Origin: Candidatus Eiseniibacteriota bacterium
GTDB lineage: Bacteria; Eisenbacteria; RBG-16-71-46
Direction: 5' to 3'
Assembly (NCBI GenBank): GCA_016710095.1
Contig: JADJLL010000037.1
Span: forward strand, 1-19,922
Length of the DNA: 19,922 nucleotides
The position numbers and the translations under genes were made by a program. The notes under the pieces were generated by a model, which worked only from the letters and a program-made list of their open reading frames with translations, was not told where the DNA came from and did no database searches. This document shows positions 1-7,311 of the stretch, piece by piece. Every line of letters begins with the position of its first letter. The stretch's first letter is position 1.

Positions 1-1598
1 CGCACGCCCAGTGGGTGACCGCCCGCAGCACGAACAACATCGTCTGCAACGCGGCGTGGAACCAGAACCACGTGGTCACCGTGTCGGACGGCGCCGGCGG
101 CTTCGTGAGCGTCTGGCTGGACCAGCGCACGGTCGGGCACGACGACATCTACGCGCAGTCCTTCGACGCGAACGGATTCGCGCGCTGGACCCGAACGGCG
201 TCGTGGCGACGCGACCGTGGGAACGCCCTTCGACATGAAGGCCTGTCCGGACGACTCCGGCGGCGTGATCGTCTCGTGGGTTCGCTCGGCCGGCATCGCG
301 ACCGATCGCGTGTACGCGCAGCGTATCGACCCGAACGGCCAGCGGCGCGCGGGAACCTGCGGGCGGCATGCGCGTCGTCGGCACGGTCCGAGATAGTGCG
401 GTCCCTTCCGCGCATCTCGCAGGACGGGCGGGGCGGTGCGATCGTGGTGTGGGCCAGCTGGCTGGCCTCCGAATGCCCGCAGACGTGTTCCGGCCAGCAC
501 CTCGATCGCGACGGCAACCTGCTACGGAGCGCGAGCGGTGATTCGCTCGTGGCGCGCGGCGAAGTGCGCAGCCTCACGGTCACGCGGCGCCCCGGTGGAC
601 GGCGTGTTCCTGGGCTACTGGTACGTTCGGCCCGCTCGGCATGGTGGCGGTGGACAGCGCGCGCACGCGGGTGATGTCGGACACCATCGACTACGAAGCC
701 CGGTGTTTCCCCCTCCCGCGCTCTTCAGCGCGACCGCCGAAAACGGCGCTTGCCTCCTGATAGCCGGCGGGTACAACGCCGAACATCCGCTGGTTCGGCG
801 CGACGGCGACCGCTGGCCCACATCGCGGCGCGTCGTCGAGGCCCGTCTATGCGGCGGAGCGAGATCAGCTCGTGGGCGGCGGACCCGGGATGGCAGCGCG
901 CTGCTCGCGTAGCGTGAAGGTCGGCGGAACACCGGCGGCATCTTTGCGCAGAAGATTCGCCAGGACGGCACGGACATGTGGGGTGCCAACGGGCGCTTCA
1001 TCACGGCCGACATGACTTTGAATGGCGGCGGGCACGCGATCGAGGAGGACGGCATGAACGGCGCGTGGATCGTCTGGAGCCAGAACGTCGACCGCGTCGC
1101 GCAGCACGTGACCTCCACCGGGAGCTTCTGGCTGCCGCCGGCCGGGGCGGTGTTCTCGGACGCGAACAGCAGCAACTTCAGGTACAACGAGGCGGAGATC
1201 GTGCCCGGACTTCAGAGCACGGCGATCGTCGTGTGGGCGACGACTCAGGACCCCGGCACGTACAACGACATCCACGCGAAGCGCATCTACGGCGACGGCT
1301 CGCTCACCCCCGCGGGGGTCGGCGACGGCTTCTCGCCCGGTAGCGGCCTGGCGTTGGCCGCGGGCCCGGCGCCCGCCCGCACCCCACGTCACGCTGCGCT
1401 TCGCGCTGCCACACGCCGGGGCGCGACACTCGGGTCGTTCGGCCTGCAAGGCGAGCGCGTGGCAACGCTGGAGGACGGCTCACTCGCGGCGGGCGCACAC
1501 GCGCGTTCGAGACGTCACGGCTCGCACCGGGCGTGTACCACGCGCGGCTTTCGACGAGCGAAGGCGTGGCGACGGCGAGGTTCGTGCGGGTGAGGTGA
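1..1598 (+). pseudogene. Secreted repeat protein with FlgD-like C-terminal domain, 5' truncated and frameshifted
   Basis: The 5' end lies outside the window. Pieces of one protein can be followed through all three plus frames. Repeat units of the form DGxGGxxxxW...YAQxxDxNG are seen near 87-185 (DGAGGFVSVWLDQR), 255-345 (DDSGGVIVSWVRS, VYAQRIDPNG), 420-520 (DGRGGAIVVWAS) and 930-1300 (GGIFAQKIRQDG, STAIVVWATTQD). The C-terminus has the shape of a FlgD-like Ig or sorting domain (LQGERVATLEDGSLAAGAH, then LAPGVYHARLSTSEGVATA) and ends at a TGA at 1596-1598. The frame changes near 180-205 (twice), 355-385, 595-620, 1370-1390, 1425 and 1490-1500. An in-frame TAG at 910-912 stands where ALLAWREGR would be expected, so it looks like a TGG-to-TAG change. 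The gene is a relative of the intact one at 12308. Either it is a decaying paralog or the sequence here is poor. Function unknown; probably secreted or cell-surface. Confidence 0.72.
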
Positions 1599-1743
1599 GC
1601 GAACGGCAGGGGGCGGCGCGTCTCCAGCCGTCTCGCAGTCTGGCTCCGTGCTACTCGCCGGTGGCTCTGGAGCTACCAGACCCGTCGTCGTGCGCGAATC
1701 GGCTCGGCGAAGCGGGACCACTTCCAGCCGGCGTCCCGCGCAC

Positions 1744-1995
1744 CTACTCCGGCTGCGCCTGCTCCCGCTTCTTCCTCGTGTACAGCTGCACGTAGTCCAG
1801 GTGCACGACCAGCTTGCAGTCCGTGCAGTCGTCCTGCAGCAGTTCGGGCGCAACGGAGTCGGCGGCGACCTCGAAGCCGCTCGATTCGTACAACACCACC
1901 AGATCGGCGATGCGCGCGCGCTCGATGACGAAGCGCCGCTCCCACCCGGCCGCGATGCGCGCCGGATCGGGCTGGATGCGTTCCACCGCGTCCAT
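1744..1995 (-). CDS. Small conserved-looking CxxC protein after the benzoyl-CoA reductase ATPase gene
   Basis: This 83-residue protein starts at ATG 1995 (MDAVERIQPDPARIAAGWER) and is the last gene of the reductase cluster. It has protein-like composition (DLVVLYESSGFEVAADSV, then KLVVHLDYVQLYTRKKRE) and one CxxC (DDCTDC, residues 57-60). No signal peptide or membrane segment is seen. I do not recognise a named family. The CxxC and the position behind an iron-sulfur ATPase subunit suggest a small metal-binding or redox accessory protein, but that is inference. The upstream ATPase frame has no stop before this start: it stays open and runs across this gene in another frame. So either an indel near 2004-2010 removed the boundary, or this is the true C-terminal tail of the ATPase subunit. 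Confidence 0.6.
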   Translation of the reverse strand: MDAVERIQPDPARIAAGWERRFVIERARIADLVVLYESSGFEVAADSVAPELLQDDCTDCKLVVHLDYVQLYTRKKREQAQPE

Positions 1996-2003
1996 GCGCA
2001 CGG

Positions 2004-2810
2004 CCGTCCGGCGCCCGCGCCGAGCACGTCGAGGCGGCGCTGACCGAGCAGGCCGGCGCCGTACGCCGAGACGAACTGCACGAGGTCGCCCTCGGGCACG
2101 TTCACGTCGGACTTGAGCGCCTCGCGCACCACGCGGCCCATCGCCTCGAAGCGCAGGATGCCGCCGATGAGCGTGAACTCGGGCTCGAGCTTCACGCGCT
2201 TCATCAGCTGCACCGACCGCCCGACGAGCGACACGATCGCGCCGTGCATGATGTCTGCTGGCGCGACGCCCTGCGACAGATGATTGATCACCTCGGACTC
2301 CGCGAACACGGCGCACACGCCCGAGATGCTCGTGCTGCCCTTCGACGTGTCCACGAGCGGCCCGATCTCTTCCGTCGAGTAGCCCATGTAGCGCGCGGTC
2401 TTCTCGAGGAACGCGCCGGTGCCGGCCGCGCACTTGTCGTTGAGCCGGAACGAATGGACCTTCGCGTCCGGCGTGAGACGCGTCGCCTTCATCGTCTGGC
2501 CGCCGACGTCGAGGATCGTGCGCGTGTTCGGGAACAGCTTCGTCACGCCGCGCGCCGCGGCGGTGAGGTCCGTCACCTGGATGTCGGCGAACGTCGCCTG
2601 ATGCCGTCCGCTGCCGGTCGCGACGACATACGCGACGTCGCCCTCCGGGCGACCTGCGGCCTGGAGCGCCTGCGCCAGCGTGGCGGCCGCGACTTCGGTC
2701 AGGCGGAACCCGGTCGGCGCGATCGCACGCCCGAGCATGGCGCCGTACTCGTCGACGACGACGGCCTTGGTGTAGGTCGAACCCACGTCGATGCCCGCGG
2801 TGATCCTCAC
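2004..2810 (-). CDS. Benzoyl-CoA reductase ATPase subunit (BcrA/BcrD, BzdP/BzdQ type), 3' end frameshifted
   Basis: This is one of the two ASKHA-fold ATPase subunits that couple ATP hydrolysis to electron transfer into class I benzoyl-CoA reductase. Visible motifs are GIDVGSTYTKAVVVDE (residues 6-21, phosphate-binding loop), DVGGQTMKAT (101-110), NDKCAAGTGAFLE (124-136) and GVCAVFAESEV (164-174). Cys127 and Cys166 fall where the cluster ligands of the related 2-hydroxyacyl-CoA dehydratase activator lie; the subunit pair would share one bridging [4Fe-4S] cluster. The GTG start at 2810 overlaps the stop of the preceding ATPase gene (GTGA), so the two are translationally coupled. Homology runs to about residue 269 (GLLGQRRLDVLG). 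Beyond 2004 the frame stays open but turns into arginine- and serine-rich noise, so a frameshift or lost stop is likely. It lacks the long N-terminal extension of Thauera BcrA. The DxGGQ and GGxxxx motifs are less canonical than in its partner. Confidence 0.85.
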
Positions 2811-3625
2811 GCGCTCACCCCCCTCGACGCGGCCGGCGTGCGGCTCGCGAAGATGTGATCGAGCGCGAACAGCGCCGCGCCGAGCGCGCCCATGTAGTGC
2901 GAGTCGTCGCTCACGTTGACCTTCATGCCCATCGCCTTCTCGAGCGACTCGATCATCGCGATGTTCTTCGCGACGCCGCCCGTGAACGTGACCTCGGGCT
3001 CGATGCCGACGCGCCACGCGAGACCGGTCGAGCGTCCCGCGATCGACTGGTGCACGCCGAGCAGGATGTCCTCGATCTTCTTGCCCTTGCCGAGCCAGCT
3101 GAGCACTTCGGATTCGGCGAACACCGTGCACGTCGTGCTGATCTTCACCGGCCGTTCGCCGCGCAGCGCGGTGTGGCCGAGCTGGTCGAGCGGGATCTCG
3201 AGCGCGGACGACGCCGCGCCGAGGAAGCGCCCCGTGCCCGCGGCGCACTTGTCGTTCATGCAGAAGTCCACGATCTCGCCGCGCGGCGACACGCGAATGG
3301 CCTTCGTGTCCTGCCCGCCCATGTCCACGACCGTGCGCGTCTCGGGGAACATGTGCACGGCGCCGCGGCCGTGGCAGCTGATCTCGGTCACCTGCGTGTT
3401 GCCGAATGTCACCTTGTAGCGGCCGTATCCGGTGCCGACGACATACTCGACCTCTTCCTCACGGACGTCGCCGTCCTTGAGCGCGATCGCGAACGCCTCT
3501 TCGGCGGCGCGCGTCACGTTGGCGCCGGTCATGGTGAGCGCGCGCCCGACGATCTTGCCCTTCTCGTCGATCACCACCGCCTTCGTCTGCGTGGACCCGA
3601 CGTCCACTCCCGCTGCGTATGCCAT
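2807..3625 (-). CDS. Benzoyl-CoA reductase ATPase subunit (BcrA/BcrD, BzdP/BzdQ type), intact
   Basis: This 272-residue BadF/BadG/BcrA/BcrD-family ATPase is the canonical partner of the ATPase subunit downstream. Motifs are GVDVGSTQTKAVVIDEKG (6-23), VGTGYGRYKVTFGNTQVTEI (63-82), DMGGQDTKAI (101-110), NDKCAAGTGRFLG (124-136), TCTVFAESEV (165-174) and TGGVAKN (215-221). Cys127 and Cys166 sit at the positions known to ligate the [4Fe-4S] cluster in the 2-hydroxyglutaryl-CoA dehydratase activator HgdC. With its partner it should hydrolyse two ATP per electron and pass electrons from reduced ferredoxin to the BC module. The ATG is preceded by AAGGAG and lies 18 bases after the B-subunit stop. Which subunit is formally A and which D cannot be settled by eye. 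The length of about 270 residues for both resembles the Azoarcus bzd type. A stand-alone dehydratase activator is the alternative, but two paired ATPases beside dch, had and oah make the reductase far more likely. Confidence 0.88.
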   Translation of the reverse strand: MAYAAGVDVGSTQTKAVVIDEKGKIVGRALTMTGANVTRAAEEAFAIALKDGDVREEEVEYVVGTGYGRYKVTFGNTQVTEISCHGRGAVHMFPETRTVVDMGGQDTKAIRVSPRGEIVDFCMNDKCAAGTGRFLGAASSALEIPLDQLGHTALRGERPVKISTTCTVFAESEVLSWLGKGKKIEDILLGVHQSIAGRSTGLAWRVGIEPEVTFTGGVAKNIAMIESLEKAMGMKVNVSDDSHYMGALGAALFALDHIFASRTPAASRGVSA

Positions 3626-3643
3626 GTGTGGGATCTCCTTCGC

Positions 3644-4945
3644 TCAGACGAGGCCGGCGGCGGCCTGGTTGCGGCGCGACTCGAGGCCCTCGAAGAACGC
3701 GTCGACGCGGTTCTTGAGCTGGGCCTCGGACACGACGCGGCGGTCCATCATGTCGGACTCGATGAACAGGCTGTTCACGTCGCGCTCCGCCATGAGGGCG
3801 CGGCGGCTGTCGGCCTGTCCGGTGGACGTGGTGCGGCAGCTCTTGACCGGGTGGTAAACGACGCCGTCCACGGCGAAGTCGTCCACCATCTGCACGAGCG
3901 CCTTGGTCTGGAAGAACATGCTGTCCATGGCGTCGCTCACGCCGGTGAGCAGCCCTTCGGCGAGCGACTCGAGCGGATCCGAAAGCTCGTACTCGAAGCC
4001 GAGGTTCGTGCCGCCCGAGGCGAACCAGAGGTACGTCGAGTTCACGAACGTGCCGCCGTGCTCGCTGAACAGCTCGGTGAAGCGGCGGAAGATCGGGTAG
4101 CACGGCACGCCGACGAACAGCAGGCGGTGCCGCTCGTCCACGAGCGTCCCGATGCCGTGCGCGCGCTTGTACTCCATCTCTTCCACGAGCTGGTCGAAGT
4201 ACTTCGCGCCGGCTTCGTGCCCGCGGAAGCCGTTGCACACGCCGAGGTAGATCGTGCCGTCCGAGAGCGCGTTGAACAGCGACGGGCGGCTCTGGTTGAG
4301 CTCGAGCACGCGCTTCCAGCCGCGGCTCATCGTGTTCGCGTGCTTCATCGTCTCGCGCAGGCGGTCGACGTCGAACTTCTTGCCCGTCACCTGTTCGAGC
4401 ACGACGATCAGCTCGCGCAGCTGCGCGGCGACGTACTTGCGGTCACGCTCGAAGCCCGGCGTGTGACGGTTGACCGGATGCCCGTCCTGGCGCGACGCGG
4501 GAATGTCGAGCACGTACGCCGGCATCTTGTACATGCGCTCCCAGATCTCGGCCCACTTGATGTACGTGTTGCAGGCGTTCGTCAGCACCGCGATCGACGG
4601 CTTCGGGATGCGCCCCATGGGCAGCATGCCGCCGCGCCGCTGCGTCGCGACGTCGGCCTTCACGTAGCCGCAGATGTCGGGCGAGTAGCCGACGTCCTCG
4701 GCCTCGTTGAGGTAGTCGTGCGCCTGGTGACGCACGGCGGTCTGCAGCGAGTTGATCTCGGGGAACACGAGCGGCAGGTCGAACGTGCTCAGGAGTTCAC
4801 CGAGGCTGCCCATGACGAACACGTAGGCGCCGCCGCGGTTCTCCTCCGCGGCCTGGCCCAGTCCGTCGAACCACTGGCGGAACAGTCGCGCGCCTTCGCG
4901 ATTGCCCCGTCCGACGATGCTTTCCGTTCCGGCGGTCTCGCTCAC
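3644..4945 (-). CDS. bcrB: Benzoyl-CoA reductase subunit B (BcrB/BzdO)
   Basis: This 433-residue protein belongs to the 2-hydroxyacyl-CoA dehydratase / benzoyl-CoA reductase BC family. With subunit C it forms the module that binds benzoyl-CoA and reduces the aromatic ring to cyclohexa-1,5-diene-1-carbonyl-CoA in the cytoplasm. Likely cluster cysteines are Cys92 (SPDICGYVKAD), Cys125 (LTNACNTYIKW) and Cys282 (VGVPCYPIFRR), spaced as in the family. Other family-like stretches are LPLVFPEINS (57-66), DIPASRQDGHPV (147-158) and VNSTYLWFASGGTNLGFEYE (301-320). Length fits known B subunits. Translation starts at GTG 4945, with a strong GAGGAGGA about 5 bases upstream that overlaps the subunit C stop region. 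A 2-hydroxyacyl-CoA dehydratase subunit is the main alternative; the surrounding ring-degradation genes argue against it. Confidence 0.9.
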   Translation of the reverse strand: MSETAGTESIVGRGNREGARLFRQWFDGLGQAAEENRGGAYVFVMGSLGELLSTFDLPLVFPEINSLQTAVRHQAHDYLNEAEDVGYSPDICGYVKADVATQRRGGMLPMGRIPKPSIAVLTNACNTYIKWAEIWERMYKMPAYVLDIPASRQDGHPVNRHTPGFERDRKYVAAQLRELIVVLEQVTGKKFDVDRLRETMKHANTMSRGWKRVLELNQSRPSLFNALSDGTIYLGVCNGFRGHEAGAKYFDQLVEEMEYKRAHGIGTLVDERHRLLFVGVPCYPIFRRFTELFSEHGGTFVNSTYLWFASGGTNLGFEYELSDPLESLAEGLLTGVSDAMDSMFFQTKALVQMVDDFAVDGVVYHPVKSCRTTSTGQADSRRALMAERDVNSLFIESDMMDRRVVSEAQLKNRVDAFFEGLESRRNQAAAGLV

Positions 4946-4955
4946 GGCGTCCTCC

Positions 4956-6125
4956 TCAGACGAACAGCAGGTTTTCGACGAAGGTCTCGAGCTGGATCTC
5001 GAGCGTGTCGTAGCTGGTCATGTTCTCTTCGAACTCGGTGACGAAGTACGGCAGCTTCGCTTCGTCGAGCGCGTGCACGTACGCCACCTGTTCCTCGAGT
5101 CCGGGCTCGCACATCTTGGCGGCGGCGAGGATCACGGCCGACGCGTTCGAGTTGCGCACGCGCTCGAGCAGCATGTCTTCCTTCTGCTTGCGCGGATCGT
5201 GCTGCACCGGGCTGTAGCTCGAACGCTCGAGGTAGCCCCACGCGAGCGCGTCGAGCGGATCGCCGGTCACCGGCAGGTCCGCGAGGATCCAGCGCAGGCC
5301 GATCAGCAGGTCGTCGTCCACCACGTAGCACGAGCGGCCGATCGCGCGGATCAGCTCGAACGGCGGCTGCTCGCAGAAGCCGCCCTCGAACACGACGCGC
5401 ACGCGGTCGTGCTTCTTGCGGTCGCGCGCCTCGAGCAGCGGCAGCACGGCTTCGAGCAGCTCGTTGTGCTCCTCGCGCGGCATGAGCCCGCCGATCGCCA
5501 CGAGCGCGTACGCCTCGTGCATCGCGACCTGCCACGGCGTCTCGCGCTTGATCGCGTACAGCTTGCGCAGCAGCTCGCGGTTCTTGTTGAACACGGCGAT
5601 CGAGTTCCGCAGCGCGTCGTCGGTGATCGTGACGCCCGCGATCTGGCCGCACAGGTCGCGCACGCGCGCGTACTCGCCGGCGAGGTACTCGCGCGCCGCG
5701 GGCGACGTCGCGTTCTGCGGCAGGTAGAGAATCTGGCACGGGTACGGGAAGTTGCGCCCGAACACCGCCGCGAGGTTGCGCGCCGCGTCGCAGATGGGAT
5801 GCGTCACGAACAACTCGAGCTCGACGCGCTTGCTCACCACCAGTTCGAGCGACGTCTTGAGGATCGAGCAGAGGTACGAGCCGAAGTGCGAGTCCGCGTG
5901 CTTGGGCTCGATCGGCGCACCGCGCATCTTGAACGGCAGCATGCCGGCCGCGTGCGCGATCTCCTCGGGGAAGTAGACCTGGAAGTGCCCGACGACCTTG
6001 CCGCCGGCTTCACGCCAGCGCTTCACGGTCGGGAACTCGGTGTCGTCGAGCAGTTCGACGACGGCGTGCAGCATGCCGTCGAGGTCCTTGCCCCGCCATT
6101 CGGGGAACACGCGGATCGCGCTCAC
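4956..6125 (-). CDS. bcrC: Benzoyl-CoA reductase subunit C (BcrC/BzdN)
   Basis: This 389-residue protein is the second half of the substrate-reducing BC module. Candidate [4Fe-4S] ligands are Cys86 (GSYLCSILKT), Cys112 (THPICDAARN) and Cys251 (EGGFCEQPPFE). The N-terminal part has the family pattern KVVGHFQVYFPEEIAHAAG (43-61) followed by MLPFKMRGAP, and the C-terminus ends in YVTEFEENMTSYDTLEIQLE-like sequence (actual 360-380). The length matches the roughly 380-390 residues of known C subunits. The GTG start at 6125 overlaps the dch stop codon (GTGA), which decides the start and couples it to dch. Subunit B follows after about 10 bases. The order C-B-ATPase-ATPase matches known bcr and bzd operons. 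The enzyme is expected to be oxygen-sensitive and ferredoxin-dependent. Confidence 0.9.
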   Translation of the reverse strand: MSAIRVFPEWRGKDLDGMLHAVVELLDDTEFPTVKRWREAGGKVVGHFQVYFPEEIAHAAGMLPFKMRGAPIEPKHADSHFGSYLCSILKTSLELVVSKRVELELFVTHPICDAARNLAAVFGRNFPYPCQILYLPQNATSPAAREYLAGEYARVRDLCGQIAGVTITDDALRNSIAVFNKNRELLRKLYAIKRETPWQVAMHEAYALVAIGGLMPREEHNELLEAVLPLLEARDRKKHDRVRVVFEGGFCEQPPFELIRAIGRSCYVVDDDLLIGLRWILADLPVTGDPLDALAWGYLERSSYSPVQHDPRKQKEDMLLERVRNSNASAVILAAAKMCEPGLEEQVAYVHALDEAKLPYFVTEFEENMTSYDTLEIQLETFVENLLFV

Positions 6126-6880
6126 CGGTGCCTCCACTGTGCCGGACGCTTCTCGAGGAAGGCGTTCAGCCCCTCGAGCGCGTCCTCGGTCTTCATGAGC
6201 TTCGTGACGTAGTCGTCGCTCGCGGCGCGCAGCGCCTCGGAGAGCGGCTTCGTGGCGGAATCGAGCAGCGTCGCCTTCGTCGCACGCAGCGCGGCGCCGC
6301 TGTGGCGCGCGATGCGACGGCAGATCGCGAGCGCTTCGTCCTCGACCGTCTCGTCGGCGACCACGTGCTGCACGACGCCCGCGGCGCGCGCGCGCGTCGA
6401 CGACACGGCGTCGCCCGCGAACAGCAGCTCGGCCGCGAAGCCGTGCTGCGAGAGGCGCGGCAGGATCACGCACGCGACGGGCGCCGTGACGCCGAGCACG
6501 ATCTCGGGCTGGCCGAACGTGGCGCCTTCGCCCGCGACGATCACGTCCGCGGCCATCGCGAGCTCGAACCCGCCGCCGAGGCAGCGGCCGCGCACGGCGG
6601 CGACGACCGGCAGCGGGAAGCGCGCGAGGCGCTCGATCGTGTCGCAGAACTCGGGGATCAACTCCTCGTACTGCGGCGGCAGGTGCTCGCCGACGTCCGC
6701 GCCGGCCGAGAAGTGCTTGCCCGCGGCGACGAGCCGCACGACGCGCAGGTCCGGCGTGGCTTCGAGCGCCGCGAGCGTCGTGCGCAGTTCCGCGAGCACG
6801 GCGCGCGTGAGGATGTTCAGCGGCGGGGCGTCGAGCGTGAGCGTGGCGACGCCCTGATCGACGTGAGTCTTCCAGCTCAT
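6122..6880 (-). CDS. dch: Cyclohexa-1,5-diene-1-carbonyl-CoA hydratase
   Basis: This 252-residue crotonase-fold protein should add water to the cyclic diene made by benzoyl-CoA reductase, giving 6-hydroxycyclohex-1-ene-1-carbonyl-CoA. Crotonase motifs are KHFSAGADVGEHLP (55-68) and RGRCLGGGFELAMAADVI (97-114), which form the oxyanion hole, and GATFGQPEIVLGVTAP (119-134), which holds a likely catalytic Glu126. The sequence alone would only support an enoyl-CoA hydratase/isomerase. The specific call rests on its place directly before bcrC (GTGA overlap) and in one operon with had and oah, and on its length of about 255 residues as in BzdW and Dch. The ATG at 6880 overlaps the stop of the DUF35 gene (ATGA). 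Confidence 0.8.
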   Translation of the reverse strand: MSWKTHVDQGVATLTLDAPPLNILTRAVLAELRTTLAALEATPDLRVVRLVAAGKHFSAGADVGEHLPPQYEELIPEFCDTIERLARFPLPVVAAVRGRCLGGGFELAMAADVIVAGEGATFGQPEIVLGVTAPVACVILPRLSQHGFAAELLFAGDAVSSTRARAAGVVQHVVADETVEDEALAICRRIARHSGAALRATKATLLDSATKPLSEALRAASDDYVTKLMKTEDALEGLNAFLEKRPAQWRHR

Positions 6881-7311
6881 GCCGTGGCTCCCTTCGGGGA
6901 TTCGAGCGTGTAGTCCACGCGGATGTCCTCGACGTCCTCGTGCAGCCGCGGCGTCACCTGCAGCGGCATGCCGATCGCGAGCGACGCTTCGGGGACCGAC
7001 GCGCCGATCCAGGCGAGCGCGCGGCCTCCCTCTTCCAGATCCACCAATCCCAGCGTGTACGGCGCGACGTCCTCGAATCCGCGCGGCGCCGCCGTGATGC
7101 GCGTCCAGGTGTGCAGCGTGCCGCGGCCGCTCACCGGCACGAACGTGAACGCGCCGTGCAGGCACGCCTCGCAGTCCGCGCGCGGCGGGAACGACACGTG
7201 CCCGCACGCTTCGCAGCGCGACGCCATGAGCCGGCCCTCGCGCAGGTGCTGCGCGAACTCGGCGACCTTCGTGTGCGGCGCGTGATTGACCCTGCCGAAC
7301 CACTTGAACAT
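6877..7311 (-). CDS. DUF35 zinc-ribbon/OB-fold protein, thiolase partner subunit
   Basis: This 144-residue protein has an N-terminal rubredoxin-like zinc ribbon with Cys33, Cys36, Cys47 and Cys50 (SRCEACGHVSFPPRADCEAC). A beta-rich OB-fold region follows (GRGTLHTWTRITAAPRGFED, AWIGASVPEA). Proteins of this family (DUF35/ChsH2-like) form heterocomplexes with SCP2-type thiolases; BbsA with BbsB in anaerobic toluene degradation is a characterised case. The ATG at 7311 shares one base with the thiolase stop (TGATG), so equal production with the thiolase is likely. It is inferred to be an obligate subunit of the thiolase encoded just upstream, which would cleave 3-oxopimelyl-CoA. Confidence 0.85.
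   Translation of the reverse strand: MFKWFGRVNHAPHTKVAEFAQHLREGRLMASRCEACGHVSFPPRADCEACLHGAFTFVPVSGRGTLHTWTRITAAPRGFEDVAPYTLGLVDLEEGGRALAWIGASVPEASLAIGMPLQVTPRLHEDVEDIRVDYTLESPKGATA

Noticed and set aside
1660..1677. Small stem-loop GGTGGCT-CTGG-AGCTACC between convergent genes as a terminator
   Set aside because: Only a 7-bp stem including a wobble, and no T-run on either side.
1515..3248. 577-codon minus-strand frame containing the second ATPase subunit
   Set aside because: Only the part from GTG 2810 to about 2004 is protein-like. The upstream part is a shadow of the other ATPase gene and the downstream part is out-of-frame noise.
2855..5041. Long plus-strand open frame of 728 codons antisense to the reductase genes
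   Set aside because: Composition is dominated by Arg, His, Ala, Val and Leu with no domain pattern, and it lies opposite clearly homologous bcrB and ATPase genes. Typical antisense shadow in high-GC DNA.
3644..6125. 2-hydroxyacyl-CoA dehydratase instead of benzoyl-CoA reductase
   Set aside because: The BC subunits and activators are homologous between the two systems. However, two coupled ATPase subunits and neighbouring dch, had and oah point to benzoyl-CoA reduction.
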